Part shown: one piece after another, positions 47,781 through 59,710 of the stretch
Layout: every line of letters begins with the position of its first letter
Position numbering within the stretch: position 1 is the stretch's first letter
Source: Calliphora vicina
Taxonomy: Eukaryota; Arthropoda; Insecta; Diptera; Calliphoridae
DNA: 64,000 nt
Direction: 5' to 3'
Assembly (NCBI RefSeq): GCF_958450345.1
Contig: NC_088780.1
Span: forward strand, 153,060,726-153,124,725
Translations under genes and position numbers: made by a program
The notes under the pieces: generated by a model
The model's input: the letters and a program-made list of their open reading frames with translations, nothing else
Told to the model about the DNA's origin: nothing
Databases searched by the model: none

Positions 47781-48257
47781 TTTTTGCATTATCAAATTGT
47801 TTATTGGAACCGAATATATATTTTCTATTATTTGTTTAGTTTTTGTATACATATATTTACAGAAAATATATTGTTTTACTATAACAGAAAAATCTGTCTC
47901 GTACTGTATGTCACGTACGATATTACATTTTACTTATTATCCAAATCATCCAAAGATTGTTTTTATTTATATATGACGTATTGTAAAGGGAAAATATTTG
48001 GTTTAGTGTAAGAAATTATTCGCAATTTTTTGCATATTTCTATATATAAATCAAAATTACTTCCGTTTTATGTCACGTACGATATACCCTTATTTCACTC
48101 GATATTTTGGAAAGAATTCAAAAGAACTTATTTTTTTTTTAAATATAATACCCTCTGAATGGAACAAAAAATATTTTTCAGATACTCTTATTTTTGCAAA
48201 ATCTATTCCACTCTATAAGCGTAAAAAATGTCACATACGATGACATGGAATTGCCCA

Positions 48258-48988
48258 TATAAATAAATAATGTAGGTGTGTAGATGTGTAACGAAAAGGA
48301 AAATAACTGAGAATGCAACAAAACTGAAAAAGTAAATCAGTACCAATAATGAAAACACAAGTATAATGGTACTTTTTTTATATCCACCATCAAAAAATAT
48401 AGGGGGTATATTGATTATATATTCTAAGATGATATAGATGTGTCTGTTTGACTGTAGAAAACATGATCTACTCTATGTTGATAAGGTATGTTTGGTATTG
48501 AAAATGGTCAATATCGGTCCATGATTTCACCTAGCCACCATACAATAAATTTCCCCCATGAATACTGTTTGAGCCGCCATAAGTATGTAGATTATGTGGC
48601 TAGCCTGATTAAATTTTGCACAAATTGGTTCTAAGTACTAGGGACCTTGTCGCTATACAAGACACCCCTCAGAAAATGACTTGAACATTCATGATTCTCT
48701 TATAATAGTAATCAATATCGTGATGAAATTGGACATAAAAAAGTTTTATATGAACCTAGATCATTCTACTATATATCAGAAAAATATAGTATTACACAGG
48801 GCAACAGTGCAAACAACACACGGTCATTACGATATAGGTTCGACTACTACCAAAGGGTAGTAGTACCCTATAGTCAATTTGGCGATTTTGGTGACCAATT
48901 TTTTTATGGGTTTCCAAAAAATAGCTTTTCCGTGTACTTTTTTGGAAATAAATAAAGAAAGAAAAATTTTTTCACTTTTTTTAAAATA
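48258..48988. repeat. Dispersed repeat shared with 54480-54790
   Basis: 48375-48640 and 54480-54790 share blocks such as TTTGGTATTGAAAATG, AATATCGGTC and GTTTGAGC. Nature unknown; no coding region. Confidence 0.55.
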
Positions 48989-48989
48989 A

Positions 48990-50475
48990 CTCACATGGAC
49001 TTCTAATTTTTCACTAAAAATATTTAGCAAAGTTGTAGCTGGGGTAAAGCTGAAGAACTCTTGTCAAAACACTAATGCAATCTGAACATATCTAGGCACT
49101 CTAAATAGCTCACTAAGATCACTTTGTACCTTCAAAATTTTGGTTTCTTAATATTTTTTGACGCGAAAATAAAGATTTTTTTGTTAAAAACGTATGATCA
49201 TGAATGGACAAATCATTATGTGTACCCAATCTTGATCACACAAGACCGGATTGATTCAATATATGAAAAAACGTTAAAGTTTTTGAAAGGGGGCACGGTT
49301 TAAGGAGCTTCTCAAGAGCTTTTTATATAAGTACTGGTGAAATTTTTTTTTTCAAAATTGGAAAAGTTTGGATGGGGCTGGGGAGTGCCGAGATAATTTT
49401 TTGTAGACCTTATCAAGGACTATCTATATTTTAAATTTCAGCTCATTCGGCTCATAAATGGCTTTTTGGAGATTTTTTAAACAATGTGAGACCATGAGGG
49501 GACACCCACTGATCCCCATTCTGGCTACGAAGCTGAACAACTATAAATCAACTCGAAAATTCCTCAGCCGAGTAAATAATACACATAACATAGAAGTGTG
49601 GACTTGATTATACTATTTTAACAAAAAATATTTGTTTTAGGACAAAAAAATAGTAAACAAGTAAAAGAGCTATATTCGGCTGTGCCGAATCTTATATACC
49701 CTTCACCAAATTATACTTAAAAATATGTTTATTTAAACAAAATAAAAATTTTTTTTTAATGTTTTAAAATTTTTTTAAAAAATTTTTTTTTCCAAATTGT
49801 TTTTTAATTTTTTTTAAAAAAAGTTTTTTCAATTTTTTTTTTTTTTAATTTCTTTAATTAATTTTTGATGAAAAAAAAATTCGGGTTAAAAAATATTTTT
49901 TTCCGATTTTGACCCATTGTATGTCCAACTTACTATGGTCTTATATAAGTCTTTGCAAATGTCTTTGAAATATCTATCATTAGATATCCATATTGTCTAT
50001 ATTAATGACTTAGTTATCCAGATATATGTCAAAAATCGAGGTCCTAGTTTTTTCCTTATATCTCAGCCATTTGTGGACCGATTTTCTCGATTTTAAATAG
50101 CGACCGAGCCGGAAGATATTGATGTATGAATCGTGTATGTAAGTTATTTGGGGGCTTCGTTAAGTTGATTTCAACACACAGACGGACAGACGGACATGGC
50201 TATATCGATTCCGCTATCTATAACGATCCAGAATATATATAGTTTATGGGGTCGCAAATGAAAAATGTGGAAATTACAAACGGAATGACAAACTTATATA
50301 CATATACCCTTGCCACTCATGATGAAGGGTATAATAACGAAAATTTTTAAGATACAAAGTGATCTTTATGTGTTATTTACTTTCAGATTGCATTGATGTG
50401 TTCACAAGAGTTGTTCAGCTTTACTGTAGCTACAACTTTGCTAAATATTGTTAGTGAAAAATTAGGAGTCTCTGT
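48990..50475. repeat. Inverted repeat arms around an R2 copy
   Basis: 48990-49145 and 50340-50475 are inverted copies sharing AAAGTGATCTT, AGAGTTGTTCAGCTTTAC and TAGCAAAGTTGTAGCT-type blocks. R2 (49655-50335) and a block shared with 28228-28370 (near 49437-49560) lie between. Confidence 0.6.
49655..50335 (+). repeat. Dispersed repeat R2, best copy
   Basis: Runs from GCTATATTCGGCTGTGCCGA through TTTCAACACACAGACGGAC and GCTATCTATAACGATCC to GAAGGGTATAATA. The TATACCCTTCA at the left and GAAGGGTATA at the right are inverted. Other copies: 36130-36545, 46170-46940, 47117-47780, 63345-63757. Confidence 0.75.
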
Positions 50476-50750
50476 AAGTTATATCCATTGCGCTAAGTTA
50501 ATGCTCTGTATTTTGGTGGGAGCATAAGCTAATGATATCTGGCCAGACCATTACAGGGAACCTGTACCGAACGCAACTGATTCGTTTGAAGCGAGCGTTG
50601 GCCTAAAAACGCCCAGAATATACTGCCAGACATAAAACCGTAATATTCCATCATGACAACATTCGGTCAAATGTTGCAAAACCTGTTAAAAACTATTTAT
50701 AATGAAGTGGTCGGGAAGTTTCGCCTCACCCGTTCTGTTCTTTTCGGACC
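50475..50750 (+). pseudogene. mariner pseudogene, copy 4 (central part)
   Basis: Matches the centre of copies 1 and 2: TATCCATTGCG, GGGAACCTGTACCGAACGCA, and a HHDN-type stretch (ATTCCATCATGACAACA) near 50647. Both ends are missing. Confidence 0.75.
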
Positions 50751-50829
50751 ATAACTGATATATTAATATACACAACTATATATTGATGACGCGTGTACTA
50801 CACCCTTACTTGATGAACATTTTTTCGAT

Positions 50830-50940
50830 TCATATGCATGTTTATTAGTGTGGGTCAATTTAGCAATAGATGGCAGAATATCTAGAAATTTTATTCCTCC
50901 CACCATAATATACAACTATATTTTTGCTCTGCGTGTACTA
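50830..50940. repeat. Partial end of the TA foldback MITE family
   Basis: CAACTATATTTTTGCTCTGCGTGTA near 50910-50938 matches the right end of 36620-37114. Confidence 0.55.
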
Positions 50941-51407
50941 CAATCAAAGCCCAAAAAGTACTATTTCTCAATATTTATTGTACAATTTGTGATTTTATAT
51001 TGTGTTAAAGACCTAAACTGTCAGTATAAATATGGTCTTATGTATGTTTGTTTATATTTATGTGTATCCAATCACAGTCTCATGGACAAACATTAATTAT
51101 GATTGAAAATTTTCAAAAAGTTAAACAATGAGAAAAACTTTTTCTGTGAAAGCATAAGAGAATGAAGGGTGAAAAACCCACGAAATTTTAGTAATTAAAA
51201 ACGATGTTCAACAAAAAAGGATTGAATTTCTCAAAAAAACTTTATCGAGGGCGGCTAGCAAATGAGGTGTAAAATAATTTTGTATTAATAAATATGACTG
51301 ATCGAGAATGTTGGTGAAAAATTTAGTGAAGAATCTTAAATTTCAGTACTGTTAGTCCTCTATTTCAATTCAATTTCATTTATTGCCTAATCTGTAAGAC
51401 AAAACAA
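50941..51407. other. No gene seen
   Basis: AT-rich. The open frame at 50848-51096 overlaps the MITE end and has no family marks. Confidence 0.5.
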
Positions 51408-52475
51408 GTAAGAAAGTCAAGCCCGACCATATAATACCCTACACTAAGTTAAAGAGCAAAAACATTTTTCTTTTAAAATTTCAATAATATATATTGTTAC
51501 GTTTTAACCTTTTCAAAACGCTGGTTTATTTCCTTTAAATAAACCGGATACTTTTGATTGCAAATAAAAGCCGTTTAGTAGTTTAAAAATTGTAACAACT
51601 CTTGATTTATTTAAAATGTACAACAATAGAATTAAATAGCCACTCAATGTTTTTTTTATACACGTTTATAAATTCTCAGAAATACAGACACAATTTATAA
51701 TGTACACGAATTTACTTGAAAAAAACACAACACACTTTAAGGCACTCAGTTGATGTTTATTCGAAAAGCGTCTCTGATAAACTCACTCACGACTGCAACC
51801 TCTGCCACTATTTATAACACTGCCATCTGCACTCTAGATTGCTCTTTAACTGTCAAAATTCGAATATTCTAGATCTTACTAATACATACGCCATCTGTGG
51901 TGTACTTTCTACAATGTTCTTTAACTGAATATTCGAATACAGCGTTGCCAACTTACGATCAAATCAACTGAAAGCTTGTGATTTATGTCTATATGAAAGT
52001 TTACTATGTTGAATTTTGTGACTATACCATGATTTTCGGAAGCAGGTCTATATGGGAGCTATGACTAATTATGGACCGATCGTAACAAAATTTGGTGGCA
52101 TGAATTTTGTATATATAAAACTTATTTGGAGCGCAATTTGTGGAGATGCATTTATAAATTAAACATTTATGACCGATAAAGTCCAATTTCGGAAGGACAT
52201 TTGTATGGGGGCTATGTGAAATAATGGGCCGATTTCAGCCAGTTTCAATAGGCTTGGCCCTTGGACCGAAAAAATAATATGTACTCAATTTGATGGAAAT
52301 ATCTTCAAAATTGCGACCTGTACTCTGCGCACAAGGTTTACATGGACAGCCAGCCAACCAGACGGACGGACGGACATCGTTTAATCGACTCAGATTAAAA
52401 AAAGTGATTCTAAGGTGGGTGTTAGACTAATATTTTTGGCATAATACCCTCCCCACTATGGTGGTGTAGGGTATA
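51408..52475 (+). repeat. Dispersed repeat R1, copy interrupted by a solo LTR
   Basis: Reverse of 1041-1722: starts CAAGTAAGAAAGTCAAGCCC, ends ACTATGGTGGTGTAGGGTA. About 100 bp of R1 is missing where the LTR at 51495-51976 sits. Confidence 0.75.
51495..51976 (-). mobile_element. Solo LTR, family L1, copy c, truncated
   Basis: Starts TGTTACG next to ATAT and matches copy a (41182-41702) closely up to AACTGAAAGCTT, where it stops short of the CGTAACA end. Inserted into repeat R1, with loss of host sequence on that side. Confidence 0.8.
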
Positions 52476-53584
52476 AAAATAGGTTTAGGGTTCCTACGTA
52501 AGAAATTTTTCTAAGTAATTCCCGAGTATTTTTTTTTGTCAAATTTTTGTCGGCAATTTCTGTATAAGTAAAGAAATTGAAATAGTCCACTAGCAAAGTA
52601 GCATTACGGTTGAAATACTCGAATTTTTTCACTTAACTGCAATTTTTCAGCCACTTCAGAAAAATTCGGCCATTAAGAATGAATCAAATTTAAAGTTTAT
52701 ATTCTTAAAGTAATTGCTGAGATACTTAACATTAAAACTTGTAAGGATAATTCAATTTAGAGAAAATATTGACAATATCAGTGGTTTTAATTTGTGTATA
52801 TACATTCTAATATGATAAATTGCGCTCTTGAAACGAAGTACTCATGTTTCCGGGTTTACATAGTCGGTTTTCTTAAGTTGTTTAATAGACTTCATTGATT
52901 TTATACCGATGAAAACTACCAACCCGAAATTGATTATTCTTTTTGTTTTCATGAAACTGAATGAAACATATTATCAATTTTTTTTAAAGAATACAACGAC
53001 CAATCTAAACAATTTAAACTAAACTATACCTATTTCCAAAAAATACCTTAAAATTCATTAAATAATAAATATACAAAGAATAATTAAGGTTTTTTCAAAG
53101 AGGGTAGCTACTCATTCTTTAGTGCAGCTGGTTTTTGTTTTAAATCGCTGCACAGTTTTTATTTATATCTTCGTTAAACATTGCGTGTAACCCTTTTTAT
53201 TTTCTCCACTTTCTAAAAGTTTTGCTTTTATAAAGTTTCGGTTTGTTTGTTTGACCATTCAATCATCATAAACTATTCATAATTCTTGGTAATTAATCCA
53301 TTTATCACATTAATTACGAAATAAATCACACAAGAAAATGAAACTTAAACTATAAGTATAAATACCGCCTACTTGAAATCAACCCAACTCAAACAATTCA
53401 AAAATCTCACAAACTAAACTAAACAAATCGAAATCAAAAGAAAGCAACACCCACTCATTTGAAAATCATCGCACACCCAACATCAGTGTTATAATCATTC
53501 ATCATAACGAACGCATTGACCAAATTAAACCAAAAAAAAAAAAAAAACAGTTGGAAGGAAAACAAAATTAAAGGAATATTAAGC
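52476..53584. other. Region upstream of the first odorant receptor
   Basis: AT-rich. A TATA-like TATAAATA lies at 53357-53364, about 225 bp before the start codon; AT-richness makes this weak evidence for a promoter. The 5' leader would carry an A-tract near 53530. Confidence 0.4.
53357..53364 (+). promoter_or_regulatory. Possible TATA box of the first odorant receptor
   Basis: TATAAATA upstream of the ORF, with a plausible leader. No independent support. Confidence 0.25.
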
Positions 53585-56500
53585 ATGATTAAAACGCAAA
53601 AACCTTTAGAAAACTCCGCCATAAAACAATGCGATAGAATCTTTGCTGTACGCGGTTTACTTAAACTAATGAAAATCATGGGCATGTGGCAATGGAAAAG
53701 GGAATACACTAATGAAAGTGAATTTCAAAAATATCAAAGATTACAAAACATACAAAGATTCTGCATACACCTGCCCATAACCTTCACCTACATCACACTC
53801 ATGTGGTTGGAGGTGTTCCTAGCACCGGATTTGGATCAGGCTGGCGATGTTCTCTACATGTCATTCACCGAGTTAGCTTTAGTTGTGAAAGTTTTCAATA
53901 TTTGGCACTATTCAATGAAGGCATGTAATTTCATCAATGAATTGGCTTATGGAGAGCACTTTAAGCTAATCAGAGCTGAAGAAGTGGAGCTGTGGCAACG
54001 CAAACAAAAACAGTTTCGCTATTTAATAGTAGTTTTTCTAACCTCCAGCATCTTTACGATTACGGCCGGTTCGGTGGGTGTGTTATTTAGTGATGGCCAT
54101 CAGTTGCCCTTTGCCTATTGGGTTCCTTTTGAGTGGCACAAGGACAATAGAAACTATTGGATTGCCTACCTTTATAGTGTGTTTGGCATTGGGGTGACTG
54201 CTGTTACGAACGTTTGTATGGACATGATTGGTAGCTATTTTCTATTTCATACTTCGCTGTTGTATCAGCTAGTGGGTTTGCGTTTATCGCATCTGAAGGC
54301 TGCTGCGGAGGAAGATGTACTGAAGGAATTGAGGATAATTTTTAAATTTCACAAACATGTTAGGAGGTGAGTGTTAAATAAAAGTCTTTTGCATTTTGCT
54401 CACAGAGAGAAAAACTAGATCAAACAAATGATTAATTATTTGATAATGATAATTGCACTGTAATTTGAAATGTATTTTTTTCAATACCCACCATCAAAAA
54501 AGATGATTTTGTCATTCTGATTAATATTCATCGCAAACCCACAAAAGTATATATATTATGGGTCCTCGTAAGATTATAAGACGGCTCAAACGAAAGGAAC
54601 TATTTCCTGAAAATTTGATAAGTTTTCTTTGGTATTGAAAATGTGGAATATCGGTCAATAATTTCACATGGCCCCCATTCAAATGTCTCCCCGGAATAAT
54701 GTTTGAGCAGTCAGAATGTTGATTATTCGGAAATCCTGATTAAAATTTTGCAGAAATTATTTCTCTGAAATTATATCTTAAAGTATGGCGAAAATCAGAC
54801 AACATTTGTCCCTCGTCCCCGTACAAGGTCAGATTATATAGTATAAACCAATAGGACTATTTTCCATTGGGTACTATTTTTCAGCGATTTTTGGATCAAT
54901 ATCTTCTCCATATTATTCAACCAGGACGTCTTGTTGGTCCTACCTGTCGGAAGCCTCTATTGGTTTTAAATGGAATACCAGTTTAAGGATTCTAAAGTCT
55001 ACTATTCTTATTTAACACAATGTTAGAAGTCAAATATTGATGAAATATGCGAAGTTTTTAAAACATAGGCTCAACGCAAAAATTCCCATCCACTTCATTC
55101 TAAATATTTTTTAACAGGTATTGTAACATGTGGCCGATCGTTGGCAAGATGGAATATTATGGTTTCATGTGTTTTTCGGCAAATGTTCGCTACAAACGAA
55201 TTCGGTACAGGCGTTGAGTGATGGTCTGGTTCATAATAGATAGTACCCTTTTGCTCCCACCAAATACAGAAAAATACCTTTGCGCCATGGCTTCAATGAT
55301 TCGGTGCAAAAGTGATTTTCTTTTATAGCGTTCAAACATAATTTCGGACATACAAAATTGTATTTCAAGGTCTCTCAACTTCAATTCGTATGTTACTCGA
55401 TTTCCCTGCTTGTGTTTTACAACAATCTTCATGGAGTATATAGCACAGACATAAACCACATATTGTTAGCATATCCTATCCATATCAAAACGGACAGAAA
55501 ACAGCTATTTTCGGATTTGACATATTCGATTTTAATGAAATTTACCACACATATTCGTTAAGATTTTCTGAAAGTATATTCATATAATTTTCCATAACTA
55601 TGAAACTACTCAAAGTCCTATTTCTAAGTATTTGTTTAAATTTGTATATGAATTTATATGGAAAAATTTACTTTTAATAAAGTTTTTCTTTATAACTCGA
55701 GTCTCCATCGAAATGTTTTTGCACGAATATAGTAGAGCGTTTAGGAGTCCTCATACCGTGTTCTTTATTAATTTTTAACACCGCGATCTTTGACATTTTT
55801 TTCAAAATTTACCTTTAACCTTTTGGACGTAAACAATTCTATTCACACCATTTTAAGGACAGTATCTTTGACTTTAAAACGGAGTCAAAAATTTTGCTGG
55901 TCTTTGAGTAGTTTCAAAGATATGGGCAATTATGTGTATATAATTTTAGACAATTTTTCAAATCGCAATATATTTACGTCGGAATGAGTTTTCATTAAAA
56001 AATTCACTGATACGAGGAACATATTGGAAATTGTTATGTATGTACTAACTGTCATTAAAATCGGAGACGGTAAATACGACTACTGTCCGCTTTCACATGG
56101 ATTCTCCCAATATCTAAAAGTTTTAGAATAAGAAAAAAAATAAAAAATATTGATTTGAAATAATGGAGGTATATTTGAACCGATTTTAATATCAGAATTC
56201 CTAGAAATTTTAGATTTTTTAAAAAATATATCTAGAGAGGATTTTTGGCCATTATGGATCGGAATTGATTATATATAGATGGTGCCACTACTACTGTGTG
56301 GAATATCTGAAATAATTTTGGGATTCCAATAAATCTGGAGTGGATTTTAACAAATTTCTAATCTACATATGAAAACTTAGCAAGATGGTTATTCATGCAA
56401 AACATAATTTTTATATAATTTCGGAATTCTAAACCCAATTCTGGCCAACATTTTGAAATCATACTCCCTGTTTGCGAGATACAGATATTCACTTTTAGGC

Positions 56501-58230
56501 AGAGATCGAAAATAACTCGTCCATATACCAAAAAACCCAAATTGTGATTTATATTTTTGTGATAAAAATAAATCACTGAAAATAACAGTTATAAAATGAT
56601 TTTTATTTAAATGGTTTGGTATGACCTTTATTCGTTTTTGTTGTTTTTTAATGGTTTGATGTGAGATAAACAATTCATTTGTTCTTGTTCTTAATAACTG
56701 TTACTTTCTCTTTTATTTACATACAATAATATATTATTAGTAATTTTTAACAAATTAAAATTACTAATAATATATGATAAGTATGAAGTAATGAAGTCTG
56801 AGTAACAGAAATGAGAATTCTTTTTTAAATTGTTATTAATCTTTTGATAAATTTTATATATTTAAGCGTTGATTTGCATCAAATGCATTTTTGCGATTTA
56901 TTTTTCATGTTCGCAAATAAAAGTCACAAGCTTTACGAAAAAACTAAATTATAAATCACTCAGCCAGATTATTTGTGTTTGTTTCTTTTCTGTTTCTCTC
57001 AACCCCAAACCTAAAATGTTATCGAATAAATCATTATCTCAGGGATATACCACAAAAAATTATTTTTAAATGGCTGCGAATGAGAATTTACCATTGAAAT
57101 GAAAGTGAACCCCTTATTTTCGGTCTCTGCTTTTAGGTTATGACTGAAAATTGTCGATGTTATCTTGATGAATCTTAAAGGTCTCTCCGTAAATGGAGAC
57201 CCTGTACATATTTAATAATTTCACATACACTATTTTTTCATCAATGACAATGTTTTGTTTTCTCATTTCTTATTATTTTCTTTTAAAGAAAAATTATTTT
57301 AAAATAATCAAAGTATTTTTTTTATTAAGAATAGAAGAATTACTCTATTTTAAAATGTTTTGGTATTTTTCAAAAGCCTTCATTTTCTAGAAGGTGACCG
57401 GAGTAACTCTTAGGCCGCTCAGATGTATAATGAATGTTTTATTATTTGTGTTCCACAACTTTAATCTGCACCACAAACATCAAGAATAACTTGTAATACT
57501 ATTAAATATTATTATTTGTTTTATTACTTTGTAATTTATAGAATGACCCGAGAATGTGAGACATTGGTATCATCGTATGCTCTGTCACAAATTGTTTTAA
57601 GTGCCTTTATTTTATGTTTCTGCGGTTATCGGATACAAAAGGTTAATGTTACTACTACTTATATTTGCCGCCATCCCTAACCCAAATTCAACTCATTCCC
57701 ATTTATTTATTTTTTTTTGCTTTCTTCTACCAGATAAACATTTCGGAAAATCTTGGTCAATTCTATTCGATGTTACAATTTTTGTTTGTTATGATTTTGG
57801 AAATTTTTCTGCCCTGCTATTTTGCCAACGAAATAACTTGGAATTCCTCACAACTGTGTACGCAAGTTTATAGCTCTGAGTGGTTAAAATTTTCAGTACC
57901 CACTCGTAAACTTGTTTATTTGTATATGGAGTTTGTGAAGCACCCGGAAAAAGTAAAAGCTGGTAATTACTTTGATGTTGGTCTGCCAATATTTACAAAG
58001 GTTTGTTAAAAGAGTATAAATTGCCTTATATTGATGTTGTTGTTGTTGTCATTAGTCTAAATGTTTTGTTAAAAGTTGACTTTTCTTTTTATATTTTTAT
58101 TATGGTTTTTGGTTTTTGAGGAAATATTGATTTAATTATTTTCCTCTTTATTTCTTTCATTCTTCTTTTATTGTAGGTGATGAATAATGCTTATTCCTTT
58201 TTTGCTCTTATAATGAATGTGGAGAAGTAA
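53585..58230 (+). CDS. Or94: Odorant receptor, Or94a/Or94b-like, gene 1 (400 residues)
   Basis: Exons 53585-54366, 57542-57641, 57734-58000 and 58177-58230 join in frame (phases 2, 0, 0). The start is the ATG at 53585; the frame is open back to 53516 but has no ATG there. The product is a seven-span insect odorant receptor, an odour-gated channel subunit that works with Orco in sensory dendrites. Marks resembling Drosophila Or94a/Or94b: 'LPITFTYITLMWLEVF', 'DLDQAGDVLYMS', 'LPFAYWVPFEW', 'SYFLFHTSLLYQLVGLRL' and, after splicing, 'FCGYRIQK', 'LQFLFVMILEIFLPCYFANE' and 'VGLPIFTKVMNNAYSFFAL'. Intron 1 is 3.2 kb and holds mobile remnants; the others are under 180 bp. An AATAAA lies at 58290. Assignment to the Or94 group is from recalled motifs; which paralogue is open. 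Confidence 0.92.
55105..55400 (-). pseudogene. mariner pseudogene, copy 5 (central part)
   Basis: On the minus strand, TGAAGCCATGG, a 'YELKLRDLEIQFCMSEI' stretch near 55330-55390, and a CCATCTTGCC-type region near 55145 match other mariner copies here. Truncated at both ends. Confidence 0.7.
56728..56775. repeat. Perfect hairpin of about 19 bp arms
   Basis: ATATATTATTAGTAATTTT and AAAATTACTAATAATATAT flank a short AT-rich loop inside receptor intron 1. Not coding; probably a MITE relic or chance AT palindrome. Confidence 0.6.
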
Positions 58231-58412
58231 AAATGAGAGGCTGAGTATGTTTTCATATCAATTTCGAACGTTAAGAAAGTTTATTAAGTAATAAATATAA
58301 TAAAAAGTTTGTATTTCGAAATGAAACATTTAAAATTTTTTTATAATTTTAAATAAATTACATCCCATATATAATGGTAATTGCGAGTATATTAATGAAT
58401 ACTATTTTGTTA

Positions 58413-58860
58413 CATCCCAGCAATTAGGCTAGTAATCAAAGTAGCGCTTATAATCTCACTAATGTCAAATTATTTTCTTTTTGCTGAAGTACTGACATCC
58501 CATGTAACCTAGCATGAAGTCAATTGTCACTATAGTGTCTTTAAGTAAACTAGAGTGCAGTCAATTTAAATATTTATTTTGTACTGCACTTTAAAAAATA
58601 CTTATTTTACCCACCAGAAGTAATCTATTACAATCCATTATTGGACTGTCTATGAGATGTCTTTTTAATTGTCATTTGAAGTTAATTAATACCCGTTCAT
58701 GTTAAAATAACCAGTTAGGTAGCTAGTAAAGTAACTGAGTCTATGTAACCGATATGTGAATACAATGCGTCGACTAGAACTTTGGTTAACTAGTCACGTA
58801 GATAACTAGTTGTCGCACTAAATGATAGATAAAATCACTATTTTGGGACAATCTCTTGAG
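58413..58860. repeat. Partial copy of the TCCCAGCA-ended element
   Basis: Starts ATCCCAGCAATTAGG and matches 33193-33940 in the opposite orientation (CATCCCATGTAACCTAGCATG, AACTAGTTGTC and TAGACAGTC-type blocks). The far end is replaced by an M1 MITE at 58862-58975. Confidence 0.6.
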
Positions 58861-58861
58861 A

Positions 58862-58975
58862 TGCACACAGATTGGAAACTCTGCTGTCAAAGACCTAACT
58901 CAATTTTAAAAACCTATGTATATGGTGAGAATGTATTATTAAAAAATATTATGTGGAAACAAAAACAACAGGGAC
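58862..58975. mobile_element. Small MITE family M1, partial copy
   Basis: GGAAACTCTGCTGTCAAAGA and GGTGAGAATGTATT blocks match the reverse of 42279-42453. Confidence 0.55.
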
Positions 58976-59172
58976 ATGTGGACTAACCATACTTGCTGAC
59001 ATGATGTGGCTGATTTAGTATGGTTCACAGATGGCTTCACATATTCAAAAATCTTTTCCCACTGGAACATATTTCTCATACCTTCAGGAGGAAATTTACT
59101 TAAGCACCATTTATTATTATCTAATTTATATCAGATTAACGATTCCTCAATGGATTCAACCTCGCATAATAT

Positions 59173-59706
59173 TGTTACGAATTTGAATTAGCGATTTGAA
59201 TTTAACGGTATGTAACGACTGCCTGCAACATTCATCATGTTTATAAACATAACCATCAGTAGAAACTTCTACTTATCAACAATGTTAATAACACGAAGTT
59301 ATAAACATTGTTTGTAATGTTTATAACAGTGTTTGTAACACTAAATGTTTAAGCTGATAACATTAATATTGAAGCAGCTAAAAGCTCTAGAATTCGAATA
59401 TTCGAGTTTTGTGCGTTAAGATAATTCATGAAGCTACTCGAAGAAAGATATCACTGTATATAAATAGTGGCTGCAGTTGCAGTAGTTAGTTAATTTATCA
59501 TAGGCGCTGTTAGAGTTAACATAAACTGTCTTGTACATTATAAAGTGTAATTTAAGTATGTGTGTGTGTGTGTATTAAAAACACATAAAGAGTAAATAAA
59601 GAGTTGCTACAATTTTAAACTACTAAACTGCTTTTATTTGCAATCAAAAATATCCGGTTTATTTAAAGGAAAGAAACCACCGTTTTTAAAAGGTAAAAAC
59701 GTAACA
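59173..59706 (+). mobile_element. Solo LTR, family L1, copy d, complete
   Basis: TGTTACG...CGTAACA, 534 bp, flanked by ATAT on both sides (59169-59172 and 59707-59710). A TATATAAATAGTGGCTGCAG promoter-like block lies near 59457, followed by AGTTAGTTAATTTATC, which resembles an initiator, a GT-run near 59560, and AATAAAGAGTTG (poly(A) signal) near 59596. No internal retrotransposon sequence remains. Confidence 0.88.
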
Positions 59707-59710
59707 ATAT

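Larger units (their letters stand above)
46131..48257. mobile_element. Large inverted-repeat element, TGGGCAATTCCA ends
   Basis: TGGGCAATTCCA at the left and TGGAATTGCCCA at the right, both next to TATA. The right part carries TGTCACGTACGAT motifs (about 47915, 48069 and a variant at 48229). Two R2 repeats lie inside in opposite orientations (46170-46940 and 47117-47780). No clear transposase. Confidence 0.55.
54367..57541. other. Intron 1 of the first odorant receptor
   Basis: Contains a dispersed repeat (54480-54790), a mariner fragment (55105-55400) and a perfect hairpin (56728-56775). Open frames at 55358-56673, 56869 and 57193 show no family marks. Confidence 0.6.

Noticed and set aside
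53516..53584. N-terminal extension of the first odorant receptor
   Set aside because: The upstream frame is open but begins at TTG and is lysine-rich sequence over an A-tract; the first ATG is at 53585 and gives a normal receptor length.
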